From Chloroflexota bacterium (GTDB lineage Bacteria > Chloroflexota > Anaerolineae > Anaerolineales > Villigracilaceae): a DNA stretch of 42,055 nucleotides. The notes beneath the pieces were generated by a model that had not been told where the DNA came from, ran no database searches, and worked only from the letters and a program-made list of their open reading frames with translations. Positions 23,450 to 30,233 of the stretch are shown piece after piece (the first letter of the stretch is position 1; each line of letters begins with the position of its first letter). Location of the stretch: NCBI GenBank assembly GCA_021787595.1, contig JAJYLQ010000028.1, positions 1-42,055 of the forward strand, read 5' to 3'. The position numbers and the translations under genes were made by a program.

Positions 23450-24601
23450 CTAAGGTTTTTCAAGTGGATTGAATAATTTTTGATGTTCTTCGATTGCAAA
23501 GCGATCGGTCATTCCGGCAATGTAATCGCAGATGGTGCGCTCCAGTCCGCGCTTGTCAATGAACGTTTGCACGCTGTCCGGCAGGATCGCCGGTTCGGCT
23601 TTGTAGGCGTTGAACAGGTCCGTGATGACGCGCTCGGCTTTGACCGCCATCCGCACCACGCGGTAGTGGTTATACATGTTGGCGTATAAGAAATCCTTCA
23701 GTTCGCGGTTGCGGCGCTGCGCGTCTTCGCTGTACCCGATCACATTGATTTTCAGCTTTTGAATGTCCAGCGGCGATTTGACGGCGCTGTCCTTCAGGCG
23801 CTTGTCTGTTGCCTCGATCATGTCGGTCACCATCAAGCCGACCAGCTGGCGGATCATCCGATGACGCTCGAGGTCTTCGAGCTGCGGAGCGTGCCAGTTG
23901 GAGGTCTCGGCCAGCACCTGCCATAACTCGATGCCAGCCAGCATCTGCGGTGTGATCATCCCTGAACGCAGACCGTCGTCGAGGTCGTGGGATGTGTACG
24001 CCATTTCGTCTGCGACATTGCATATCTGTGTTTCAAGGTTGCCGCGCAGGTTTGGATCGTAGGCGCGCGCGTCGGAGATGTCGTATTCGGATTCGTGCTT
24101 GACCATTCCCTCGCGGACTTCCCAGGTGAGATTCAGGCCGGGGAATTCCGGGTAGCGCTGTTCGAGTTCGGTCACGATGCGAAGCGATTGTTTGTTGTGA
24201 TCGAAGCCGCCGTAATCCTTCATCAGCCGCGCCAACGCGACTTCACCGGAATGTCCGAACGGGGAATGTCCAAGGTCGTGCGCGAGGCAGATCGTCTCGA
24301 CCAGGTCCTCGTTGGCGCCCAGCGCGCGGGCGAGGGTCTGTCCGATCTGCGCGACTTCGAGCGTATGCGTCAGGCGTGTGCGGAAGTAGTCGCCTTCGAA
24401 GTTGATGAAGACCTGGGTCTTGTATTCGAGGCGGCGGAAGGCCGTGGTGTGGAGGATGCGGTCGCGATCGCGTTGAAATGCGGTGCGGTAATCCGGTTCG
24501 GTGTCGAGATAGGCGCGGCCCTTGCTGTCCTTGCTGCGGACAGCGTATGGCGCGAGCGCCTTGTCTTCGAGTTCTTCGAGTTTTTGGCGGTCAAAATACA
24601 T
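23450..24601 (-). CDS. dgt: dGTP triphosphohydrolase-like HD-domain protein
   Basis: 383 residues of the deoxyguanosinetriphosphate triphosphohydrolase-like family, which hydrolyses dNTPs to nucleoside and triphosphate. The HD metal site is visible: His79 in TRLTHTLEVAQI and His108-Asp109 in LAHDLGHSPFGHSGE; a later Asp lies in NVADEMAYTSHDLDDGL. The N-terminal segment DRDRILHTTAFRRLEYKTQVF is characteristic. I chose the ATG at 24601 (MYFDRQKLEE). An upstream in-frame start would translate the CCCTCACCC palindrome, giving PHPIPSPSGRGARGEG, which is clearly repeat-derived. It is downstream of tRNA-Leu and upstream of greA. Confidence 0.92.
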   Translation of the reverse strand: MYFDRQKLEELEDKALAPYAVRSKDSKGRAYLDTEPDYRTAFQRDRDRILHTTAFRRLEYKTQVFINFEGDYFRTRLTHTLEVAQIGQTLARALGANEDLVETICLAHDLGHSPFGHSGEVALARLMKDYGGFDHNKQSLRIVTELEQRYPEFPGLNLTWEVREGMVKHESEYDISDARAYDPNLRGNLETQICNVADEMAYTSHDLDDGLRSGMITPQMLAGIELWQVLAETSNWHAPQLEDLERHRMIRQLVGLMVTDMIEATDKRLKDSAVKSPLDIQKLKINVIGYSEDAQRRNRELKDFLYANMYNHYRVVRMAVKAERVITDLFNAYKAEPAILPDSVQTFIDKRGLERTICDYIAGMTDRFAIEEHQKLFNPLEKP

Positions 24602-24611
24602 GGTAATTATG

Positions 24612-24659
24612 CCCTCACCCCTTGCCCCTCTCCCTGAGGGAGAGGGGATGGGGTGAGGG
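24612..24659. repeat. Long hairpin repeat between tRNA-Leu and dgt
   Basis: Nested arms CCCTCACCCC / GGGGTGAGGG and CCCCTCTCCCT / AGGGAGAGGGG form a near-perfect 48-bp palindrome. It lies just 3' of the tRNA-Leu gene and before dgt on the minus strand, so it could end the tRNA precursor. It belongs to the same family as 15928-15950 and 41974-42046. Confidence 0.75.
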
Positions 24660-24712
24660 AGTGTGGGGCGAGTGGGGGTCGAACCCACATGGTATCGCTA
24701 CCGAAGGATTTT

Positions 24713-25396
24713 CTTGCTACTATGGCTTGCGCCACCCTCATTTGGAGGTTTGTAGTCTGGACTTTCTCTTGACCATGGATGTCCACTTTAGGTCTCGGCC
24801 GTCAAGTCTCTACACCTTCTTCTTGCTTCCCCGATAATTGTCTGTTAATGAATGACAATTAGGACAAAGGAGTTCGATGTTCTGCAAAGAATTGTTGGTC
24901 CTGTCACCATCTTTGTGATGGAGTTCAAGCGGAATTGGTAAACCCAGCCATTTCGTTTTACCGCAATGTTCACACTGGTTTTCCTTTAGACCTTCACATA
25001 AAAGTCTGTTCTTCAATCTCCACGTGTTTTCGAGTTTGCCGTGGACTAAGATTGTATCTAAAGGACGAGTGTTGTAATGGTGGGTCTTATTCCGCAGAAT
25101 GGCCTGCCCAAGGAAATGAGACGTATCCAAATTCAGGAACTGAATTTGTTTCCACACCGTCTCGTAATTTCCTCCGGCAGGGGTCAGACCAACCTTCTCC
25201 AGAACTGTTCGGATAGAGTAGGAAGTTGCCACTGCCTCTACGAGTTGATCGTCTGTGTACTTTCGCTGTTTTGGCATAGGATGTTTCCTTCTATCAGCAA
25301 GAAGCTTGGCTCGGGATTGCCATCGTTTATCGAAGGTTTTCCCGAGTTTGACCGAATTCACACAGGGAGTTTCCTACCCTGGTGCTCAAATTGTTA
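24713..25396 (-). other. Group I self-splicing intron (IC3-like) in tRNA-Leu, with HNH gene
   Basis: 684 nt. Intron landmarks on the minus strand: the exon ends CUU and pairs with an internal GAG (P1, with the U-G pair at the 5' splice site); P3 strand GTCAA with TTGAC; the P4-P5 block ACTCGGGAAAACC with GGCAATCCCGAGCCAAGC; P6 CTTCTTGCT (25296-25304) with AGCAAGAAG (24819-24827); the P7 region GAGACTTGACGG with AAGAGAAAGTCC; P8 GACC with GGTC; a P9 hairpin CCTCCAAATGAGG; and a terminal G (24713). The core strings strongly recall the Anabaena tRNA-Leu intron. Family assignment is by eye. The ORF is inserted in the P6 loop. Confidence 0.9.
24810..25277 (-). CDS. HNH homing endonuclease encoded in the tRNA-Leu intron
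   Basis: 155 residues. The N-terminal ~55 residues look like a DNA-binding module (YTDDQLVEAVATSYSIRTVLEKVGLTP, a helix-turn-helix pattern). The C-terminal HNH domain has Cys102/Cys105 (CEHCGKTKW), LELHHKDGDRTNN with His120-His121 and Asn129, then LLCPNCHSL with Cys138, Cys141 and His142, giving a complete catalytic and zinc set. It is expected to cut intron-less tRNA-Leu genes and so drive intron homing. I chose the ATG at 25277, preceded by GAAGGA; the upstream 28 codons to 25361 are ribozyme core. The final codons (SKKKV, TAG) lie in the P6 strand and the start of the P7 region. Confidence 0.88.
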   Translation of the reverse strand: MPKQRKYTDDQLVEAVATSYSIRTVLEKVGLTPAGGNYETVWKQIQFLNLDTSHFLGQAILRNKTHHYNTRPLDTILVHGKLENTWRLKNRLLCEGLKENQCEHCGKTKWLGLPIPLELHHKDGDRTNNSLQNIELLCPNCHSLTDNYRGSKKKV

Positions 25397-25443
25397 AAGT
25401 CCTTTGCGTCTGCCGATTCCGCCATCGCCCCGGCGTGCGCATT

Positions 25444-25449
25444 ATTTTA
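25444..25449 (-). promoter_or_regulatory. Extended -10 promoter of tRNA-Leu
   Basis: The minus strand reads TGGTAAAAT with TAAAAT at 25444-25449, the same extended -10 as for tyrS and rpsP. The 5' end of tRNA-Leu is at 25431, leaving a leader of only a few nucleotides. No clear -35. Confidence 0.55.
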
Positions 25450-25642
25450 CCATTACACCTGCAATCGTTGAGAAGTTGCATCGTGGAATGCCAAAGAGAA
25501 TAAATAAGAAGTCAGTAAACATCATTGGGAATATACATTCTCAGGAATGGCGCAATGAATCTAAATCATGATTTTGAATACTCATGTGATAAAGAGAAGT
25601 TTCATTGAGCCTTTTGTGGACTATAATTGAGCCATAACTATG

Positions 25643-25675
25643 GGATTAGTATAGGATTAGTACAGGATTGATGGA
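25643..25675. repeat. Short 11-bp direct repeats
   Basis: GGATTAGTATA, GGATTAGTACA and GGATTGATGGA follow one another without gaps, 20-50 nt before the ATG at 25693. They lie downstream of a possible -10 TATAAT (25622-25627). They may be a protein-binding site or chance slippage; nothing else is seen in 25450-25692. Confidence 0.45.
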
Positions 25676-25692
25676 GCAAGTGTGGAGGGAAC

Positions 25693-25998
25693 ATGGCAAA
25701 AGTGAAGCTCAACCCGGCGCTTGAACAGGTGCGCGGGCAGTTGGCAGGGTTTGTGTACCGCGTGAGATATGGCGGGCAGACGATCTCAAAGCCGCCGGAT
25801 ATGTCGAAGGTGAAGTGGAGCCCGGCGCAGGTGGAACATCGACAGCGGTTCAGGCGGGCGGTGGAGTACGCACATGCCGCATTGGCAGATTCCAAAGCGC
25901 GTACAATCTATGAGAAGGAAGCAGTGCAGAAGGGCAAGCGCCCGTTCGACTTGGCTGTATCGGATTATTTCAAGGGGAGGAATTTATTGATTGAATGA
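25693..25998 (+). CDS. Small basic protein of unknown function
   Basis: 101 residues with a strong ribosome site (GGAGGGA) before the ATG. The N-terminus KVKLNPALEQVRGQLAGFVYRVRYGGQTISK looks like beta strands. A helical part rich in Arg, Ala and Glu follows (HRQRFRRAVEYAHAALADSKARTIYEKEA). Net charge is basic. I recognise no family. Higher GC and good coding character make it a likely real gene. Confidence 0.65.
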   Translation: MAKVKLNPALEQVRGQLAGFVYRVRYGGQTISKPPDMSKVKWSPAQVEHRQRFRRAVEYAHAALADSKARTIYEKEAVQKGKRPFDLAVSDYFKGRNLLIE

Positions 25999-26096
25999 CA
26001 GGTGCGAGCACAGCAAATTTGAAAAGTGTGATTGTTGTTGCCATCGCCCCGGCAAAGCTAATTGTAACTTAAGGCAGTTTATCGTCAAGTCAATCG

Positions 26097-26723
26097 TTAT
26101 TGTCCCGAGCCAACCATCCCTGAAATTTGGCAAATGCAGTATTGACCGCTGCAAGATGAATTCCTCCATGCGGTTATCTTCTCGCCTTTGCCGCAATAAT
26201 TTCGACCTTGGTCAATCATACATTGCTTACCCAGGGTATCTGCTAAGTAGATGTTACAAACTAATCCTCCAACTAATGTATCATCCTCACTTTGAGCAAC
26301 TAGAGAAAAGATTTCACCTGCATAAGCAGTATACGCGATTCGGAATGGCTTAGTAGTAACGTAACTTGGTGTTGCATTGCTGCTCCAATTATAGGTAACA
26401 CCGTCACCAATATAACCTGCCAATTGGTTCGTGCCACCCGTATTATTTGTCCATGTAATATTCACATTCCCGCCTTCGCTTGTTGAAAATGGATTTGGCT
26501 TTGCTTCCCTGCTTACAAAGAGGACTTCATAAATTACCCATAGCTGAGGGCTTTGAGTTGCCAGAGGTGGACTTGTCCTAACTGGAGTAGGGAGATTATT
26601 TGACTGCACGCTGGTAGAGACAGGAGTGGGTAAAGTATAAATAATCACACCGACTATTAGAACGAGAAGCACGCAGATTGTTGCAGATAGTAGCCATAGA
26701 ATCAGTTTTTGTGTTTTAGTCAT
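26097..26723 (-). CDS. Secreted or membrane-anchored protein of unknown function
   Basis: About 208 residues: an N-terminal membrane helix (LILWLLSATICVLLVLIVGVIIYTL), a Thr/Pro/Ser linker, then an extracytoplasmic beta-rich domain with several Cys (VCNIY, KQCMID, NYCGKG, SSCSGQYCICQ) that could form disulfides. It has the pattern IxWTNNTGG...NWSSN. No family recognised. The start at 26723 (MTKTQKL) follows AAGGGA; an upstream in-frame Met at 26759 adds residues lying within the end of the neighbouring gene. AT-rich relative to its surroundings, as is its neighbour. Confidence 0.6.
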   Translation of the reverse strand: MTKTQKLILWLLSATICVLLVLIVGVIIYTLPTPVSTSVQSNNLPTPVRTSPPLATQSPQLWVIYEVLFVSREAKPNPFSTSEGGNVNITWTNNTGGTNQLAGYIGDGVTYNWSSNATPSYVTTKPFRIAYTAYAGEIFSLVAQSEDDTLVGGLVCNIYLADTLGKQCMIDQGRNYCGKGEKITAWRNSSCSGQYCICQISGMVGSGQ

Positions 26724-26746
26724 CAGATTCCCTTCGTCTTCCCGCG

Positions 26747-27379
26747 CTATGTATAGCATTTCAGAATATTTGTATAATTTGGCTTTCTATCTAAAACCAC
26801 ATATATCGGAATAATCTTTGTTTTACCATCTATTCGCAAATGAAAAAGTAGTTCCAGATTATATGTTCCAACAATTTCGGTAACGTCGACGCCCGCATCT
26901 CTAACCATCTTTACAATTTGCATTATACGAAAATAATTACCTCTTTTGCTTTGAATATCAATTGATAAAAGTTCTGAATCTTTGTCCCAATATAATGGCT
27001 GGCTTTCTATATCCATTCCTTTTATTTCTTTTAGATCTATTGTGCAGTTTGTCCAATCGTCATTAGAATCATTCTCAATATAGATTTCATCGTATGTTGT
27101 TTCCATTCCATCATATTTGGCGGAAAGGCGTTTCTTTACGTTGAAGCCGTGCACGGTGCGCGTTTCAACAAATTGGATAACGACTGACAATAAAAGGATA
27201 GCAATCGAGATATAAAAGTAATGCTTGAACAGGCATATATCGTCTCCTTGTTTGCACCATCCAAGCTGAATCATTGCCCCGCTAATAAGGCTCTTTTCGG
27301 CAATTGCGCTCTGTATTATTAATACCGAGATGATCGAAAGCGCAATTGAGATTATAGGATACTTCTTAACTAAATTCAT
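26747..27379 (-). CDS. Two-helix membrane protein of unknown function
   Basis: 210 residues with membrane helices at ~8-27 (IISIALSIISVLIIQSAIA) and ~54-72 (YISIAILLLSVVIQFVETR), then a soluble domain of ~135 residues with no recognised motif (YDEIYIENDSNDDWTNCTIDLKEIKG; LLFHLRIDGKTKIIPIYVVLD). AT-rich codon use compared with the housekeeping genes suggests acquired DNA. Same strand as the secreted protein at 26097-26723. Confidence 0.55.
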   Translation of the reverse strand: MNLVKKYPIISIALSIISVLIIQSAIAEKSLISGAMIQLGWCKQGDDICLFKHYFYISIAILLLSVVIQFVETRTVHGFNVKKRLSAKYDGMETTYDEIYIENDSNDDWTNCTIDLKEIKGMDIESQPLYWDKDSELLSIDIQSKRGNYFRIMQIVKMVRDAGVDVTEIVGTYNLELLFHLRIDGKTKIIPIYVVLDRKPNYTNILKCYT

Positions 27380-27447
27380 CCTTTACATAATTCTCCGCCC
27401 TTGATTTTACCTCGTTGGTAACGCCGCGTAGAAAGAGTTTCTTGTAG

Positions 27448-28191
27448 CTATTGTTGGGGTTGCGCGCTAATGGATTTCTTGGAGTGCCAATCTTTGACGA
27501 AGAACGGCAGATAAAGCAAAAGTATCGTCACAACGCCAAGCAATTCCAAATAGATAAGGTAATACGGCCACGGCGGTAATAAATCCATGATGCTGGCAGT
27601 GGCGGGCTTGGCATTGATGAACAAATAATCGCTGCCAATCGAAACGTTGACGAAATAAATGATCGACGCGTAAATATTCGCCCAAAACGCAACGCGCAAC
27701 ATGGACTTCCATGTGGGGCGGAAGCCTTCGACAACCGTCATGTAAATTGCCGAGGTAACGAGCAATCCGTGTGAAGTGAAGGTTTGAAAATACCGAAAAT
27801 GTGGGAAGCCATACATGCCAAGGTCGGGTGTGATCAGATATTGCATCGCGCCGCCGATTCCCAAGAAGTAAGCGAATTCATAAATCGTATAGTTCTTGAA
27901 AATCAACATGAAGCCCGAAAGCCAGATCAAAATACTGCAAAGGTTCAGCGGCAGCAGGTTTTGAATATTCCATTTTCCAACCGCGATATTCCAAATGTGC
28001 CAGCTTGTTTCGGCTGTCCACAGAATGATGGCAAGCGTCCAGCGGATGTTGCGTTTTATGTTTTCGCTGGCGTTCCTGAATTGGATGAGAAAAATATTGA
28101 GTGCGAGAAGAAACGTCAGCGCGGCGATGTGCGCGACGCCAAATAATTGAAACGCGGGACCGGTGTAATTGCCTGCAAAGAATTGACTCAT
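27448..28191 (-). CDS. YwaF/TIGR02206-like integral membrane protein
   Basis: 247 residues with about seven membrane helices. The early segment PAFQLFGVAHIAAL, the motif LLPLNLCSILIWLSG, the centre LGIGGAMQYLITPDLG followed by FPHFRYFQTFTSHGLLV, and the late INAKPATASIMDLLPPWPYYL all fit the TIGR02206 (YwaF) family. Its biochemical role is unknown to me. It lies downstream of ctaA on the minus strand, separated from it by an intrinsic terminator. Confidence 0.82.
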   Translation of the reverse strand: MSQFFAGNYTGPAFQLFGVAHIAALTFLLALNIFLIQFRNASENIKRNIRWTLAIILWTAETSWHIWNIAVGKWNIQNLLPLNLCSILIWLSGFMLIFKNYTIYEFAYFLGIGGAMQYLITPDLGMYGFPHFRYFQTFTSHGLLVTSAIYMTVVEGFRPTWKSMLRVAFWANIYASIIYFVNVSIGSDYLFINAKPATASIMDLLPPWPYYLIYLELLGVVTILLLYLPFFVKDWHSKKSISAQPQQ

Positions 28192-28199
28192 GTTGATGA

Positions 28200-28233
28200 T
28201 AAAAACCCGCGCCGGTGGATTTCGACGCGGGTT
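28200..28233 (-). terminator. Intrinsic terminator after ctaA
   Basis: On the minus strand AACCCGCG (28226-28233) and CGCGGGTT (28204-28211) form an 8-bp stem over a 14-nt loop, followed by TTTATC. It starts 7 nt after the ctaA stop codon. Confidence 0.65.
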
Positions 28234-28238
28234 ACCAT

Positions 28239-28276
28239 GTCATTGCCACGTGGCGCTTTGCGCCACTCGCAATGAC
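28239..28276. repeat. Family A palindrome overlapping the 3' end of ctaA
   Basis: It opens GTCATTGCCACGTGGCGC, has the inner GGCGC-TTT-GCGCC, and closes CGCAATGAC. It encodes the last 13 residues (MSLRVAQSATWQ plus the stop) of the heme A synthase gene on the minus strand. Confidence 0.75.
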
Positions 28277-29337
28277 ATTGAATTAGAATCTGCGGCGCGC
28301 AGACGATGGAGAACATAAATCGTTGTCGAGAATAACGCAATTGCATTTCCCTGATGGATCAGTGCAATCGCAATTTGAACGTGGGAAATAACCACGAGAA
28401 TGCCCAGAGTGATTTGAACCAGCACTAAAGCGATCACAACATTGATTCCAGTCATGACTTCGTGCGGAAATTTCTGGCTAAGTGTTTGGTTAGCTTTGCG
28501 AATTACGAAGTAAATCAGAATCGCGACGATCAATCCAACAAAAGCAAACCAGCGATGAATAAACACAACTGTTAGCGGCGCATCAACGAGGTTGAGCGCG
28601 GCGGGCTGAAGCTGACTGAGCAAACCAGTCGGAATCAGCTGGCCGAGCATCAGCGGCCAGGTGTCGGAAATATACCCGGCTTTGAGTCCGGCTGTGAAAC
28701 TTCCGTAAACGATTTGGATCAAAAGAACAATCAAACCGCCCAAAACTATTTTGCTCGCAAACGACCATTTGACTTTTTTGCTGTAATCGGGAAAACCATA
28801 CAGGTGGCCGAGCGCCGTCCATAACGAGATGCCAATCAACGTCAGGGCCATGAGCAGATGACTGGCCAAAAGATAATGACTCACCGCCGGTTGATCCACG
28901 AGTCCCGAGGCGACCATGATCCAACCCAGAATCGCCTGCGCCAAAAACAGAATTCCCATCACAACGTAGAGTCCGACTTCTTTCCATGGGATCGTCTTCT
29001 TGAAAACAAAGACAAAGAACGGGATGGCGAAGATAAATCCGGCGAGGCGCGCGATGAAGCGATGAAACCACTCGATCATGAAAATCTCCTTGTATTGATC
29101 GAGCGTCATGGCGTAATTGACTTTTTGAAATTCGGGCGTGAGCTGGTAGCGGGCGAATTCTGTTTGCCAGGCCTGCTGGTTGAGCGGGGGAACGGCGCCC
29201 ATTACGGGATTCCATTCCGCGATGGAAAGGCCCGAACGCGTCAGGCGGACGAAGCCGCCGAAGATGACAAGAAACACTGCGACCGATCCGAACGCGAAGA
29301 TCCAGATCATCACAGCGCGGTTTTGAGTCTTTGGCAT
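28240..29337 (-). CDS. ctaA: Heme A synthase (CtaA/COX15 family)
   Basis: 365 residues with eight membrane helices in two similar four-helix halves. Heme-ligand histidines lie in IEWFHRFIARLAGF, SHYLLASHLLMALTLI, FIHRWFAFVGLI and IALIHQGNAIALFSTTIYVLHRL. The N-terminal GGFVRLTRSGLSIAEWNPVMGAVPPL is typical. It oxidises the C8 methyl of heme O to make heme A for cytochrome oxidase, which implies aerobic respiration. The C-terminal ~13 residues come from an inserted palindrome and are probably dispensable. The minus-strand upstream DNA has TGCTATAAT at ~29365, a probable -10, and GGAGAG before the ATG. Confidence 0.92.
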   Translation of the reverse strand: MPKTQNRAVMIWIFAFGSVAVFLVIFGGFVRLTRSGLSIAEWNPVMGAVPPLNQQAWQTEFARYQLTPEFQKVNYAMTLDQYKEIFMIEWFHRFIARLAGFIFAIPFFVFVFKKTIPWKEVGLYVVMGILFLAQAILGWIMVASGLVDQPAVSHYLLASHLLMALTLIGISLWTALGHLYGFPDYSKKVKWSFASKIVLGGLIVLLIQIVYGSFTAGLKAGYISDTWPLMLGQLIPTGLLSQLQPAALNLVDAPLTVVFIHRWFAFVGLIVAILIYFVIRKANQTLSQKFPHEVMTGINVVIALVLVQITLGILVVISHVQIAIALIHQGNAIALFSTTIYVLHRLRAADSNSMSLRVAQSATWQ

Positions 29338-29420
29338 TTTCTCTCCAGGTCAATGAGTTGGAGAGATTATAGCATTGCGCGAATGGAATACCATTCTTTG
29401 GCGCCTGCACGCGACGCCTG

Positions 29421-29792
29421 TTACCTGCAAAAGGCCCGATTCAGTTCGATGCTTTCGGTCAAGTCAACCACTTCGCCGGGAGTCAGTGTGCGCGTGGTTT
29501 CGAGGATGATCGTATCGCCGTTGTGTCCCACGCTTTCATAGTGACCCTTCAAACCGGCATGATTTAAGATTTCACCGCCATTCGCCTGGAACGCCGATGG
29601 AACTTCACTTTCGTGGAATATGGCGTTGTACGGGCATTCGGGAATACATGCGCCGCAATCAATGCAGGCCGCAGGATCAATATAGTAGTTGGGCCATTGT
29701 TCGACTGGCGAACCTTCTTTGATGCACTCCACCGGGCAGGCAGCCAAGCAGGCATTATCCCGCAGGCACAAGCTGGTAATTACGTGTGTCAT
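29421..29792 (-). CDS. 7Fe/8Fe-type ferredoxin
   Basis: 123 residues. The first cluster region is CLRDNACLAACPVEC (Cys9, 15, 19, 23), spaced like the [3Fe-4S] half of Azotobacter/Thermus 7Fe ferredoxins. The second is CIDCGACIPECP (Cys43, 46, 49, 53), a classical [4Fe-4S] motif. A ~65-residue C-terminal extension follows. The start at 29792 has GGAGG 7 nt upstream; in-frame codons before it read as a shadow of repeat DNA. It is a soluble one-electron carrier; no partner gene is adjacent. Confidence 0.9.
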   Translation of the reverse strand: MTHVITSLCLRDNACLAACPVECIKEGSPVEQWPNYYIDPAACIDCGACIPECPYNAIFHESEVPSAFQANGGEILNHAGLKGHYESVGHNGDTIILETTRTLTPGEVVDLTESIELNRAFCR

Positions 29793-29973
29793 TTTTAGCC
29801 TCCGAATATCGCCTGGCATGCAATGCCAGCGTTGATCATCCGGTCGTTCCCTCCGCAGGAAAGTTACGGGAAATGAGCCGGTTTTCACAAAAAACGAAAG
29901 ACCCCGGCGCTTTGTTGCATCTATTTTTTGCGGCAGGATTTCCTGCTGGCGCGGGTTATTCCGTGCTTATGTA

Positions 29974-30140
29974 ACTCATCTTACGCAGCGAGCGGGGATA
30001 AATCCCCTTCTCAGGGCTTAGAAGCTGTCGCCGCGGCGACGCCTGCGGGCTGGCGTAACGAGTGGCGCCTTGGCGCCACTTTCATGGGCTGAGGCAGGGA
30101 TTGATCCCGCCGAAACGAGCCGCTGCGTACCATCAGTTAT
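29974..30140. repeat. Palindromic element (family C), long form
   Basis: The left end GTAACTCATCTTACGCAGCG is the imperfect complement of the right end CGCTGCGTACCATCAGTTAT. Inside are further nested hairpins (GCCGCGGC, GTGGCGCC-TTG-GCGCCAC) and the GGGATAAATCCCC / TGAGGCAGGGATTGATCCCG pieces shared with family B. It lies before the protease gene; a short deletion form lies after it (31079-31147). 29793-29973 holds nothing else recognisable. Confidence 0.65.
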
Positions 30141-30233
30141 GTAATTTCCTCATATTAGATTCATCTTCGCCTTAGAAAAAGGCGCTAAAGTGAATTGTCG
30201 GGTATCTTTCTTTGTTTATTTACTGGTGAAAAG

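Larger units (their letters stand above)
24664..25431 (-). tRNA. tRNA-Leu(UAA), split by a group I intron
   Basis: The 5' exon is complement(25397..25431), 35 nt, from acceptor GGGGCGA through the D-arm to GGACTT. The 3' exon is complement(24664..24712), 49 nt, starting AAAATCC, with the class II variable arm GGTA-GCGA-TACC, T-arm GTGGG-TTCGACC-CCCAC, acceptor TCGCCCC and discriminator A. Joined, they give an 84-nt tRNA with anticodon loop CUUAAAA, that is anticodon UAA, reading UUA leucine codons. The break falls between U34 and A35, the site used by the cyanobacterial and plastid tRNA-Leu(UAA) intron. CCA is not encoded. Without splicing there is no functional tRNA from this locus. Confidence 0.93.

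Noticed and set aside
24602-24688. 29-residue N-terminal extension of dgt (PHPIPSPSGRGARGEG)
   Set aside because: It is a translation of the CCCTCACCC palindrome. The ATG at 24601 matches the family start.
24664-24712. Isolated tRNA 3' half, possibly an integration scar or tRNA pseudogene
   Set aside because: The matching 5' half with complementary acceptor, D-arm and anticodon stem lies at 25397-25431, and the anticodon is restored on joining.
24713-24815. Minus-strand AGAGAAAGTCCAGACTAC resembles the conserved GAGGAAAGTCC of RNase P RNA
   Set aside because: The surrounding sequence fits the P7-P9 part of a group I intron, and tRNA halves flank it exactly. The other RNase P motifs are absent.
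25278-25361. 28-residue N-terminal extension of the HNH protein
   Set aside because: These bases form the P3-P6 core of the intron, while the ATG at 25277 has a ribosome site and begins the domain.
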